Source: Janthinobacterium lividum (lineage in GTDB: Bacteria > Pseudomonadota > Gammaproteobacteria > Steroidobacterales > Steroidobacteraceae). Taken from it: DNA of 10,196 bases. Positions 1-7,112 of the stretch are shown here, one piece after another. The stretch lies in NCBI GenBank assembly GCA_943327025.2, contig CALPVO020000061.1, forward strand, positions 1-10,196, given 5' to 3'. The stretch's first letter is position 1. Each line of letters begins with the position of its first letter. A model generated the notes under the pieces. The model was given only the letters and a program-made list of their open reading frames with translations, was not told where the DNA came from and made no database searches. The position numbers were made by a program, and so were the translations under genes.

Positions 1-1
1 C

Positions 2-2395
2 GGGGGCGCGATAGCAGGGCTTGCCATCTGTGGCGCGCTGGCCGGTTCCCTGTTGCTGGAACATACCGCCCAAGTGGAGCGGCTCGAAGACGTCCTGGAA
101 ACCAGCACCCAGCGCTTCATGCTGGAAGCACAGCGCACGCATCAGGTAGCCATAGCGCAGTCTGTCGCCCGCTCGGCAACCGCCGGCGCCACCCAGTCGC
201 CTAGCGTCATGAGCGGCCTGATGAATGGGCTCGTGAACGGGCACCCGGAACTGGTGAAGGTGGAATGGTTCGCCAAAGACGGCACGCTGGTTCAGCAGGT
301 TCGCGGCCAAGGAAACCCTTCGCCGGCGTTGTCGAGCCACTTCGACATAGGGCTGCCTAGCAAAGACGGCAGCCCAAACGGCACGTTGGTGGTGACCTAC
401 ACCCGGGAACATATCAACAACGTCCGGGCCCGAGTGCATCAACTCATCCTCGAACGCGCTGAACGAGACCGCTACGGCCACTTGGTCGTTATCGGCTGGT
501 TCAGTGTGCTGGTCATGGTCGTAGCGCTCGCCATGTCGGGCTGGCTGGGCTACCGCGTGCGGCACTGGGTGCTGGAAATTCGTTCAGCCACCCGCCGCTT
601 GGCCGGTGGCGACTATGAAGCCCCGATAATCCGCCACAGTGGCGACGAGATTGGTGACCTCGCCGAAAGCGTGGATTACCTGCGCCAGCGCCTGAAGGTG
701 ACCACCATCAGCCGCAACTATCTGGACTCGGTGCTGAACAGCATGCCGGACGCGGTGCTGGTGACGACTCCCGAAGGCATCATTCGTCGCACCAACGAGG
801 CGACGGAAAAACTGCTCGGCTGGGCAGAATTCGAGTTGGTGGGCCGCGAACTGCGGGCCATCATCGGTGAGGCAGACCGAGCCACCTTTAACTTGGCGAC
901 TGTCAATGAACTCGGTGAAACCGTCGTGGAAACCCATGGTGGGCAGTCCATCCCGGTGTCCATCAATGGCAGCACGCTCAGCGGCGACGATGCCCAATTC
1001 CGCGGCTATGTATTCGTACTGCGCAATATCACGGAGCGCAAGCGCGCCGAACGCCGCATCCGTTATCTCGCGCGCTACGACACGCTCACGAAGATTCCCA
1101 ACCGCATGCAGTTCCAGCATTTGCTGCAGCAGGCATTGGCCCGCAATCTGCGCCAAGGCCGCGCGGTCGCCCTGTTTTATATCGACCTCGATCGCTTCAA
1201 GGAAGTGAACGACACCTTCGGCCATGCCGCCGGTGACCGTACGCTAGAAGTGTTGACGGAGCGCTTGCAGCGACTTCTGCCGAAGGACGCCGCCCTGGGC
1301 CGTTTGGCAGGTGACGAGTTCGCCATCTTTGTGGAAGGTCTCCCGGCCGCGGATACTCGCGAGGTCGTCATTCCCATTGGTCGCCAATTGCTGGACGGCA
1401 TCAGTGGCGCTTTCTGGCTGCAGGGCAACGAAATCTATCTGTCCGCCAGCCTGGGTATTTCCCTTGCCCCGCGCGACGCCGAGAACGTCGTCGACTTGGT
1501 GCGCAACGCCGATGCCGCCATGTACCACGCCAAGCAAAACGGCGGCGGCACCTTCACGTTCTACACGCCGGAGATGAATAACGCGGCGGTAGAACGGCTC
1601 ATGCTCAAGAGCAAGTTACGCCGCTCGCTAGACCGCGACGAGTTCGTCATGCTTTACCAGCCCAAGGTGGACCTGCGGAGCGGTCGCATTGTCGGCGCCG
1701 AAGCCCTGTTGCGTTGGCGCCTGCCTGGGCATGGTGACATCTCCCCGGCACACTTCATTCCCATCGCTGAGGAAAGCAACCTAATCCTCGCCATCGGCGA
1801 GTGGGTCCTGCGTCGCGTTTGCCAGGAATACGCGCAATGGCAAAAGGCCGTGAGCGATCCAGGCCGAGTCTCCATCAATCTCTCCCTAAAGCAGTTACGT
1901 CAGGCCAGTTTCATCACGCGCTGCCAGTCCGTGTTCCGGGAAGCCGGTGTATCGCCTTCCTGCTTCGAACTCGAGGTGACGGAAACCACCCTCATGACGG
2001 ACGCCAAGCGGACCGTAAAACTGCTGGACGAGCTTTATGCGCTCGGCATCCACTTGTCTATCGATGACTTCGGTACCGGCTACAGTTCTCTGTCGACGCT
2101 GCAGCAGTTACCGGTAGGCACTTTGAAAATCGACCAGAGTTTCGTCGCCAACGCGGTGGGAACGCCGGACGATGCGGCGCTGGTTCGCACCATGATCGAG
2201 ATGGGCCGTAACCTGAAGCTCGATGTCGTAGCTGAAGGCGTGGAAACGGCCGCGCAACTGGCGCTGCTGCGCGAACTGGGCTGCGATTACGCGCAGGGCA
2301 TGCTACTCGGCGAACCGATGAGCGGCGAAGCCCTGCTGGCGCTGCTGGTGGAACAAGCGCGCGGGACGCCGGTGCTGGCGGAGCACTTCGGCTGA
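2..2395 (+). CDS. Membrane-bound HAMP-PAS-GGDEF-EAL c-di-GMP turnover protein (5' partial)
   Basis: The reading frame is open to the left edge, so the true start lies outside. The TTG at 53 is only an internal codon, and the visible residues before it are hydrophobic (end of TM helix 1). A periplasmic sensor region of about 140 residues follows (nt 62-478), then TM helix 2 (about 480-550), a HAMP linker with DEIGDL (about 550-700), a PAS domain (about 719-1060), GGDEF (about 1064-1560) and EAL (about 1610-2360). The cyclase signature is AGDEF (1307-1321), with the DLDRFKEVND metal/substrate segment intact. The usual inhibitory RxxD site is not seen at its expected place. The EAL domain keeps EALLRW (1700), ELEVTET, DDFGTG (2063-2080), KID (2126) and the Glu of AEGVET (2234), so it should hydrolyse c-di-GMP. 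Seen: complete motifs. Family knowledge: such proteins make and/or degrade c-di-GMP to control motility and biofilm. Inferred: phosphodiesterase activity is likely and cyclase activity possible. The signal sensed is unknown. Confidence 0.95.
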   Translation, partial: GGAIAGLAICGALAGSLLLEHTAQVERLEDVLETSTQRFMLEAQRTHQVAIAQSVARSATAGATQSPSVMSGLMNGLVNGHPELVKVEWFAKDGTLVQQVRGQGNPSPALSSHFDIGLPSKDGSPNGTLVVTYTREHINNVRARVHQLILERAERDRYGHLVVIGWFSVLVMVVALAMSGWLGYRVRHWVLEIRSATRRLAGGDYEAPIIRHSGDEIGDLAESVDYLRQRLKVTTISRNYLDSVLNSMPDAVLVTTPEGIIRRTNEATEKLLGWAEFELVGRELRAIIGEADRATFNLATVNELGETVVETHGGQSIPVSINGSTLSGDDAQFRGYVFVLRNITERKRAERRIRYLARYDTLTKIPNRMQFQHLLQQALARNLRQGRAVALFYIDLDRFKEVNDTFGHAAGDRTLEVLTERLQRLLPKDAALGRLAGDEFAIFVEGLPAADTREVVIPIGRQLLDGISGAFWLQGNEIYLSASLGISLAPRDAENVVDLVRNADAAMYHAKQNGGGTFTFYTPEMNNAAVERLMLKSKLRRSLDRDEFVMLYQPKVDLRSGRIVGAEALLRWRLPGHGDISPAHFIPIAEESNLILAIGEWVLRRVCQEYAQWQKAVSDPGRVSINLSLKQLRQASFITRCQSVFREAGVSPSCFELEVTETTLMTDAKRTVKLLDELYALGIHLSIDDFGTGYSSLSTLQQLPVGTLKIDQSFVANAVGTPDDAALVRTMIEMGRNLKLDVVAEGVETAAQLALLRELGCDYAQGMLLGEPMSGEALLALLVEQARGTPVLAEHFG

Positions 2396-2403
2396 ACTTC
2401 ACT

Positions 2404-2419
2404 GCCAGCCTACGCTGGC
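2404..2419. other. Small perfect hairpin between the GGDEF-EAL gene and yheS
   Basis: A 6-bp perfect inverted repeat, GCCAGC/GCTGGC, with a 4-nt loop starts 8 bases after the stop codon of the GGDEF-EAL gene. No T-run follows, so it is at best a weak or Rho-assisted terminator or an mRNA-end stabiliser. It is the only visible structure separating the two same-strand genes. Confidence 0.35.
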
Positions 2420-2434
2420 GCGAAGCGTCGGCGC

Positions 2435-2443
2435 TGCTAGACT
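2435..2443 (+). promoter_or_regulatory. Candidate extended -10 promoter of yheS
   Basis: TGCTAGACT fits the extended -10 pattern TGnTAnnnT, and its last base is 9 nt before the ATG at 2453. Transcription would then start at about 2450, giving an mRNA with almost no leader. That fits the absence of any Shine-Dalgarno sequence before the ATG. No convincing -35 is seen. This is inferred from motif and spacing only. Confidence 0.35.
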
Positions 2444-2452
2444 GCGCGCCGC

Positions 2453-4402
2453 ATGATCCACTTCCGTCAAGTCACCCTCCGCCGCGGCACGCGCGCCCTC
2501 TTCGAGGACGCCAGCTTCAGCCTGTTCCGTGGCGACCGCGCCGGCATTGTCGGCGCCAATGGCGCGGGCAAGTCGAGCCTGTTTGCCTTGGTTACCGGCG
2601 AACTGCATGTGGACGCCGGCGATGTGCAACGACCAGCCAGCCAAGTGCTCGCGAGCGTGGCGCAGGAAGTGCCGCCCGACACCCGCGCGGCCGTGGAATT
2701 CGTCATGGACGGGGACGCCCCCATGCGCGCCGCCGAGCGCGAGGTGGCGGCCGCCGAAAGCAGTGGAGATGGCGCCCGCATCGGCACCGCGCACGCGCAG
2801 TTCGATGCCGCCGGTGGCTGGACGGCGCGCAGTCGCGCCGCCACGCTCATGGCCGGGCTAGGATTCACCCCCGAAGACCAAACCCGCCCCGTCGATGCTT
2901 TTTCGGGCGGTTGGCGCGTACGGTTGGCATTGGCGCAGGCGCTCATGTGTCCTTCAGACATCCTGCTGCTGGACGAGCCCACCAACCATCTCGACCTCGA
3001 CGCAGTGCTGTGGCTCGAAACCTGGTTACTGGCGTACACGGGCACATTGCTGGTCATCGCGCATGACCGCGAGTTCCTCGACCGCGTAGCCAACCGCATC
3101 CTCAGTCTCGAACACGGCCGTGTCACGGCCTACAGCGGCAATTACTCGGGCTTCGAAGACCAGCGGGCTGCGCAGTTGGCGCAGCAGCAGTCGCTTTACG
3201 AGCGACAGCAGCGTCAGGTGAAGCACTTGGAGAGCTACATCTCCCGGTTCAAGGCGCAGGCCACCAAGGCACGGCAAGCACAAAGCCGCGTGAAGATGCT
3301 GGAGCGCATGCAACGCATTGCCCCGGCGCATGTGGACAGCGAGTTCAGCTTCAGCTTCCGTACGCCCACCAAACTGCCCCGGCCCCTGCTGACGATAGAA
3401 AAGGCAGACGCCGGCTATGGGGAGCGCATCGTCGTCGGTGGCGCGACCATGAGTTTGGCGCCTGGCGACCGTGTCGGGCTGCTAGGCCGCAACGGCGCCG
3501 GCAAGAGCACGCTGACGCGCGTACTGGCCGGTGCACAGGAATTGCTCGCTGGGCGCAGGCGCACCGCGCAAGACACGGTCATCGGTTACTTCGCGCAGCA
3601 CACGCTCGAGATGCTGGATGGCAGCCAGAACCCGCTGTGGCATATCAAGCGCCGCGGCGGTCCCGCGCTGGCCCAAGACACCGATGAAGCGCAACGCACT
3701 TTCCTTGGCACCTTCGGGTTCCAGGGCGACCGGGTATTCGAGGCCGTAGAACCCTTCTCCGGTGGCGAAAAGGCACGGCTCGCGCTGGCCTTGCTGGTTT
3801 CGCATCGCCCCAACCTGCTGCTGCTCGACGAACCGACTAACCACCTCGACCTCGAAATGCGCCACGCACTGGCCATGGCGCTGCAGGATTTCGAGGGTGC
3901 CATGGTGGTGGTGTCGCACGACCGACACTTGCTGCGACTGGTAACGGACACCCTGTGGCTGGTAGACAGCGGCCGCGCTGTGCCCTTTGATGGCGACCTC
4001 GATGACTACGCCAACTGGCTGTCGAGTCGCGCACAAACCGGCCCCGGCAAGGATAGTGATGCGGATGAGGGTGGGAGCGAGCCTGCTCGCGACTCTGCCA
4101 GTGGCAGCGAAACCGCCGAACAGCGCCAGGCCCGCAAACGGGCCGAGGCGGAACGTCGGCAGGCACTGGCGCCGCTACGTCAGGCAGTCACCAAAGCTGA
4201 ACAAGGGCTGGACAAGGCTGCCGCAGTGGTGGCGAAACTGGAAACCAGCCTGACGGACGAAACCCTCTACCTGCCAGCCCGCAAGGCGGACCTCACCCGG
4301 TTGCTGGCCGAGCAGGCTGCCGCGAAACAGCAATTGGCGCGCCTGGAAGAAGCTTGGCTGGAAGCTTCGGAACAGCTGGAAAACGCGCAAAACGCCGCAT
4401 AA
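2453..4402 (+). CDS. yheS: ABC-F family ATPase, YheS type
   Basis: This is a 649-residue soluble ABC-F protein, about the size of E. coli YheS (637). There are two ATP-binding cassettes and no membrane segment. Cassette 1 has Walker A at residues 34-42 (GANGAGKSS), signature SGGW at 151-154 and Walker B LLLDEP with D174/E175. Cassette 2 has Walker A at 345-352, SGGEK at 436-440 and D459/E460. Both Walker B regions run into TNHLDL, typical of ABC-F. The inter-cassette linker (about 240-310), rich in Lys, Arg and Gln and ending in IAPAHVD, is the ribosome E-site/P-site tRNA-contacting element of the family. It matches remembered E. coli YheS almost residue for residue. A charged spacer (about 528-555) leads to a C-terminal coiled coil (about 555-645). 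Known role: ABC-F proteins act on ribosomes to relieve stalling. The ATG at 2453 has no ribosome binding site but aligns with the family N-terminus. No antibiotic-resistance function is implied. Confidence 0.96.
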   Translation: MIHFRQVTLRRGTRALFEDASFSLFRGDRAGIVGANGAGKSSLFALVTGELHVDAGDVQRPASQVLASVAQEVPPDTRAAVEFVMDGDAPMRAAEREVAAAESSGDGARIGTAHAQFDAAGGWTARSRAATLMAGLGFTPEDQTRPVDAFSGGWRVRLALAQALMCPSDILLLDEPTNHLDLDAVLWLETWLLAYTGTLLVIAHDREFLDRVANRILSLEHGRVTAYSGNYSGFEDQRAAQLAQQQSLYERQQRQVKHLESYISRFKAQATKARQAQSRVKMLERMQRIAPAHVDSEFSFSFRTPTKLPRPLLTIEKADAGYGERIVVGGATMSLAPGDRVGLLGRNGAGKSTLTRVLAGAQELLAGRRRTAQDTVIGYFAQHTLEMLDGSQNPLWHIKRRGGPALAQDTDEAQRTFLGTFGFQGDRVFEAVEPFSGGEKARLALALLVSHRPNLLLLDEPTNHLDLEMRHALAMALQDFEGAMVVVSHDRHLLRLVTDTLWLVDSGRAVPFDGDLDDYANWLSSRAQTGPGKDSDADEGGSEPARDSASGSETAEQRQARKRAEAERRQALAPLRQAVTKAEQGLDKAAAVVAKLETSLTDETLYLPARKADLTRLLAEQAAAKQQLARLEEAWLEASEQLENAQNAA

Positions 4403-4433
4403 AAAAAGGCGGGCCCGGGGAAGGGCCCGCCTT
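4401..4433 (-). terminator. Strong GC hairpin with T-run on the minus strand, at the end of yheS
   Basis: A 9-bp perfect stem (GGCGGGCCC 4408-4416 with GGGCCCGCC 4423-4431) encloses a 6-nt loop. On the + strand it is preceded by seven A (4401-4407, overlapping the yheS TAA) and followed only by TT then CAGG. Read on the minus strand, it is a textbook intrinsic terminator: GC stem followed by TTTTTTT. It may still help end yheS transcripts, but the canonical orientation is leftward, against RNA running antisense to the MerR gene. Confidence 0.75.
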
Positions 4434-4483
4434 CAGGCGGGGTCACTCGTCAAACAGACTGAAAAACTCGACAGGGGAGAGTT

Positions 4484-4496
4484 TAGACACGGTCTA
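4484..4496. promoter_or_regulatory. Candidate operator: TAGAC-ACG-GTCTA dyad upstream of the MerR-type gene
   Basis: A perfect 5-bp inverted repeat with a 3-bp spacer lies 86 bp before the MerR-type start. TAGACA recurs at 4540-4545. MerR-family regulators commonly bind dyads near their own promoters, so this could be an operator, but a 5-bp arm alone is weak evidence. Confidence 0.25.
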
Positions 4497-4498
4497 TA

Positions 4499-4562
4499 TT
4501 GCTGTCAAGTATCTGTACAACTTGCTACTGGACAGGACATAGACAACAATAGAGTCCATTGT
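4499..4562 (+). promoter_or_regulatory. Putative promoter/operator region of the cobalamin-type MerR gene
   Basis: This is the AT-richest stretch of the window, inside the 179-bp gap between yheS and the regulator. It contains two adjacent imperfect 11-bp units beginning CTGT (4502-4512 and 4513-4523, the second with TGTACAA), a possible -35 TTGCTA (4522-4527) with a poor -10 ACAATA 18 bp later (4546-4551), and an inverted repeat ACAAT/ATTGT (4546-4550, 4558-4562). CarH-type repressors are known to bind 11-bp direct repeats overlapping promoters, so self-regulation here is plausible. The third repeat is not clear, and no box matches consensus well. The rest of the 179-bp gap holds no gene I can support. 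Confidence 0.3.
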
Positions 4563-4581
4563 CCCTCAGGCCGTATAAACC

Positions 4582-5481
4582 ATGTACTCCATCAAGGCCG
4601 TCTCCCAAGCCACTGGCCTGTCCATCGAAACGCTCCGTGCGTGGGAGCGGCGCTACGGCATTGTCGAGCCCCAGCGTGATGCCAACAGTCGTCGTTCTTA
4701 CCGGCCGGAAGACGTCATCCGCTTGCGCAAACTGCGGGAGGCCACCGAGCGCGGCCACCCCATCAGCAAGTTGTCGCGCCTTTCGGACGAGGAACTAAAC
4801 CGCCTGCTGCAAGAACCCGGCCTGAAGGGCGCCAAGGCCAACGCCTCGCAGGGTTTCGCCGACCAAATTCTGGCCGCCGCCACCCACTACAAGCCGGACG
4901 AGTGCGACCAAAGCCTGTCGATGGCGCTGGCTTTACTTCCCATCAGCGAAGTCGTGAATGAAGTGCTGTCGCCGCTGATGCGCGAGGTCGGCGAACGTTG
5001 GCACTCGGGGCGCTTCACCATTGCGCAGGAGCGGTTGGTCACCGCGGCCATCCGCAAGCAAGTAGCCAGCGTGCTGGACACCTACAACCGTATCTCTACC
5101 GGGCCCCTCATGGTGCTGACGACTGTGAGCGATGAGCGCCACGAATTGGGCATTCTGATGTGCGCGCTCATTGCAGCCAGCCGCGGACTACGTTGCCTGT
5201 ACCTCGGGCCCGACCTGCCGGCGGCAGACATCGCGCTGCTCGGCGAGAAAACCAACGCCGCCGTGGTCACCCTCAGCTTTGTGATGAGCGAGGACAACAC
5301 CCACACCACCGGCCAACTGGCGGAAGTGGCGCGCTTGCTGCCGACCAGCACCGAATTGTGGATTGGTGGTGCTGGCGTGCGGCAGTTTGCGGCCGGCCAA
5401 GTACCAGCGCGTTGCCGCGCCATGACGGATCTGATGGAGTTCGAACGCCAGGTAGAAGCGCTGGTGGCGCGGCGCGCCTGA
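4582..5481 (+). CDS. MerR-family regulator with cobalamin-binding domain (CarH/LitR-like)
   Basis: This 299-residue protein has an N-terminal MerR winged helix (about 1-70, with GLSIETLRAWERRYG typical of the CarA/CarH/LitR branch). A helical B12-binding cap follows (about 85-165), then a Rossmann-type cobalamin domain (about 170-299). The lower-ligand motif is present as ERHELG (E185, H187, G190), and a GG segment (IGGAG) occurs near the end. W140-H141 and E150 match the CarH W-x9-E pattern at the right distance from H187 (47 residues, 46 in CarH), but residue 151 is Arg where CarH has His. Known role: CarH/LitR bind adenosylcobalamin, repress in the dark and release DNA on illumination, usually for carotenoid or photolyase genes; none lies next to this gene. 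The ATG at 4582 gives the family N-terminus, and the ribosome site is weak. It is convergent with the lipid-transport operon. Light sensing is an inference, but cobalamin binding is well supported. Confidence 0.9.
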   Translation: MYSIKAVSQATGLSIETLRAWERRYGIVEPQRDANSRRSYRPEDVIRLRKLREATERGHPISKLSRLSDEELNRLLQEPGLKGAKANASQGFADQILAAATHYKPDECDQSLSMALALLPISEVVNEVLSPLMREVGERWHSGRFTIAQERLVTAAIRKQVASVLDTYNRISTGPLMVLTTVSDERHELGILMCALIAASRGLRCLYLGPDLPAADIALLGEKTNAAVVTLSFVMSEDNTHTTGQLAEVARLLPTSTELWIGGAGVRQFAAGQVPARCRAMTDLMEFERQVEALVARRA

Positions 5482-5553
5482 ACTCGGCCTGAAGTTGGCC
5501 TGAACTTGGCCTGAGATGAGCTGACCCGCGGCTGAATGGGGCCTGCCTTGCGG
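5477..5553. repeat. Degenerate 11-bp tandem repeat (CTGAACTTGGC-like) in the convergent intergenic region
   Basis: CTGA recurs at 5478, 5489, 5500, 5511, 5521 and 5532, and CTG at 5543, so the spacing is 11, 11, 11, 10, 11 and 11 bp. The first three units (CCTGAACTCGG, CCTGAAGTTGG, CCTGAACTTGG) differ at only one to three positions; the later ones are eroded. The array begins at the stop codon of the MerR-type gene and supplies TGA codons in all three + frames. Confidence 0.65.
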
Positions 5554-5572
5554 CGGCCTAACGGTCCGCCGC
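5550..5572. other. GC hairpin over the end of the lipoprotein gene
   Basis: GCGGCGG (5550-5556) pairs with CCGCCGC (5566-5572) around a 9-nt loop that contains the lipoprotein stop codon. Neither strand has a T-run after it. It may act as a weak convergent terminator or may simply reflect GCC/GCG alanine codons at the end of the gene. Confidence 0.3.
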
Positions 5573-6178
5573 CGCCAACTGTTCAGCCTGCGCGGCCACT
5601 TGCGTCGTGGCTGCCTGCACGGCCGCAATGAACGCCGCGGCGATAGCAGTACGGGTGTCTGCGGTCGCAGGCACGGTCGCCTTGCCCTCCACGGTGCCGA
5701 GCACGGCACCATCCTTGGCGCGGCCGAGTACGCCGGTCAGCACTACCGCTATCCGCGGCGCCTCACCAAGGCGGGTATAGCGTGCACCGAATTCCGCCAC
5801 CTCCAATTCGAGCGTCCACTTGCCCATGAACGGGGAGGTGTCGCGCAGCACCGCGGCGAACGCGCCGCGGGTACGCAAGGTATCGGCCATCACCGCGCCC
5901 ACACCGTCATCGACAGGGCTGGTCCACAACGCACCGGCCAAGCGGTCGCTGCGCCCATCCGGCAGGTGAACGGGGAGTTCGTGGTTGTCCCAGCCCCCGC
6001 GTACGCGCGGCAAACGCACCGTCAGCGTTCCCGCCAAGGCAGGCACCGTCGGCGCTTCCGCTGTTTTTCCCGCAGCGACCAACACGAAGGTATCCGGCGC
6101 TGACTGACGCGAATCGAAGCCCCCGAAACACCCGGCCAACATCGGCAAGGCCAACAAACCCACGCCCAGCTTTTTCAT
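5558..6178 (-). CDS. ABC-type transport auxiliary lipoprotein (PqiC-like) of the MCE operon
   Basis: This 206-residue protein has a short signal peptide (MKKLGVGLLALPML) and a lipobox LAGC with the lipidated Cys at 17. The residue after Cys is Phe, not Asp, so sorting to the outer membrane is expected. The body has the layout of the ABC transport auxiliary (PqiC/DUF330-type) lipoproteins: an N-terminal beta strand region, a conserved-looking segment around residues 77-110 (RSDRLAGALWTSPVDDGVGAV), a core with WTLELEVAEFGARY, and an Ala-rich C-terminal helix. Its ATG overlaps the stop of the MCE gene (ATGA, 6175-6178), and a good GGAGG lies at 6186-6190. Family knowledge: PqiC-like lipoproteins form the outer-membrane end of MCE lipid-transport assemblies. 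The assignment rests on lipobox, size and operon position more than on a diagnostic motif. Confidence 0.85.
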   Translation of the reverse strand: MKKLGVGLLALPMLAGCFGGFDSRQSAPDTFVLVAAGKTAEAPTVPALAGTLTVRLPRVRGGWDNHELPVHLPDGRSDRLAGALWTSPVDDGVGAVMADTLRTRGAFAAVLRDTSPFMGKWTLELEVAEFGARYTRLGEAPRIAVVLTGVLGRAKDGAVLGTVEGKATVPATADTRTAIAAAFIAAVQAATTQVAAQAEQLAAADR

Positions 6179-7110
6179 CGCGGCACCTCCAGGCCGGCCG
6201 GGGCCGGCGCATACAACACGCGCGAGGGATCATCGTTCAAGGACTTCGACAAGCGCTTGAACTCACGCGCTGCCTCGCGACTTTCGCGCAGCAAGGCTTC
6301 CAGTTCCGCCAAACCTTGGCCGGTGAAGCGCGACAGATCGCCTTCGTGGTCGGCGAGGAATTTGTCGAGCCGAGCCGTGGTGCGGGCCAGATTCGCGGCA
6401 GTCACCTGTACCTGCGCGGAAGCATCCTCGAGACGCGGGCCCGCCGCCGCCACGAGCTTGGCAATGCCTTCGGTAGCCGCGTGTACCTCAATGGCCGTAG
6501 CGCGCAGGTCGCGCATGAGTGCGCCGGCCTCTTCTGCCGTCGCAGGCAGCGTACGAGTCGCCTGCTCCACGTGCTGCAAGGTGCGGTTCACCGCACGCAG
6601 ATTGTCATCGGCCAGCAAGCGGTTAAGCCGCATGGTCACGGCAGTGGCCTGTGCCACGAGGCCTGGCAAACCACTGACAAACGCATCGAAGTCGCTTTGC
6701 ACGCTACGGATGACCGGGTGTTTTTGTGAAGCCACTTCCGGCGCCATGGCCGCACGGCCATCGTCTTCGGCCAGGTCGATGAACAACACGCCCGTGATGC
6801 CCTGAAAGCTGAGGCGCGCAATGGTCTTGGGGTTCACCGGCGCGGTGGAATCGATATCCACCAGCACCAGCACACGCTGGCCATTGCGCGGATCGAGACG
6901 AATCTTCGCCACCCGCCCGACATTCACGCCAAGGTAGCGCACGGTGCTGCCTTCACTGAGGCCGCTGACGCTGCCATTGAAGTAGACCTCATAGCGGGCG
7001 TACTCGCGCCGATCGCCGGTATCCGAGTACCAGAGTACGAAGGCCACGGCGAGCGCCGCTACCAGCAACACGAACAAGCCCACCGCAGCGTAGTTGGCTT
7101 CACGGTCCAT
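6175..7110 (-). CDS. MCE-domain (MlaD-like) membrane-anchored lipid transport protein
   Basis: This 311-residue protein has one N-terminal TM helix (about 8-28) and a single MCE domain (about 38-115). The domain shows the family pattern SGLSEGSTVRYLGVNVGRV and the central-pore segment ITGVLFIDL. A long helical tail of nearly 200 residues follows, rich in Ala, Leu, Arg and Glu and predicted coiled coil. E. coli MlaD (183 residues) lacks such a tail; it recalls the long helices of PqiB-type proteins that build a periplasmic needle. A start further upstream at 7161 would run 49 bases into the ATPase gene. The ATG at 7110 follows GAGG (7117-7120) at proper spacing, gives a normal N-terminus (MDREANYAAVG) and leaves a 2-bp gap after the ATPase stop, so it is preferred. 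Known role: MCE proteins form hexameric rings with a hydrophobic channel for lipids. The substrate here is not shown by the sequence. Confidence 0.94.
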   Translation of the reverse strand: MDREANYAAVGLFVLLVAALAVAFVLWYSDTGDRREYARYEVYFNGSVSGLSEGSTVRYLGVNVGRVAKIRLDPRNGQRVLVLVDIDSTAPVNPKTIARLSFQGITGVLFIDLAEDDGRAAMAPEVASQKHPVIRSVQSDFDAFVSGLPGLVAQATAVTMRLNRLLADDNLRAVNRTLQHVEQATRTLPATAEEAGALMRDLRATAIEVHAATEGIAKLVAAAGPRLEDASAQVQVTAANLARTTARLDKFLADHEGDLSRFTGQGLAELEALLRESREAAREFKRLSKSLNDDPSRVLYAPAPAGLEVPR

Positions 7111-7112
7111 GG

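Noticed and set aside
584..1225. Long minus-strand open frame (213 codons) inside the GGDEF-EAL gene
   Set aside because: It mirrors the codon bias of the + strand gene, matches no family and lacks a ribosome site; the + strand frame has unmistakable domains.
4401..4407. A7 run as a programmed frameshift site in yheS
   Set aside because: It follows and overlaps the TAA stop; the product already has the full family length and ending.
4574..4579. TATAAA as the -10 box of the MerR-type gene
   Set aside because: It ends two bases before the ATG, so transcription would start inside the coding region and lose the start codon.
5600..6103. Plus-strand open frame (167 codons) opposite the lipoprotein gene
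   Set aside because: The product is Arg/His-rich without a recognisable domain, while the minus strand encodes a lipobox protein joined to the operon.
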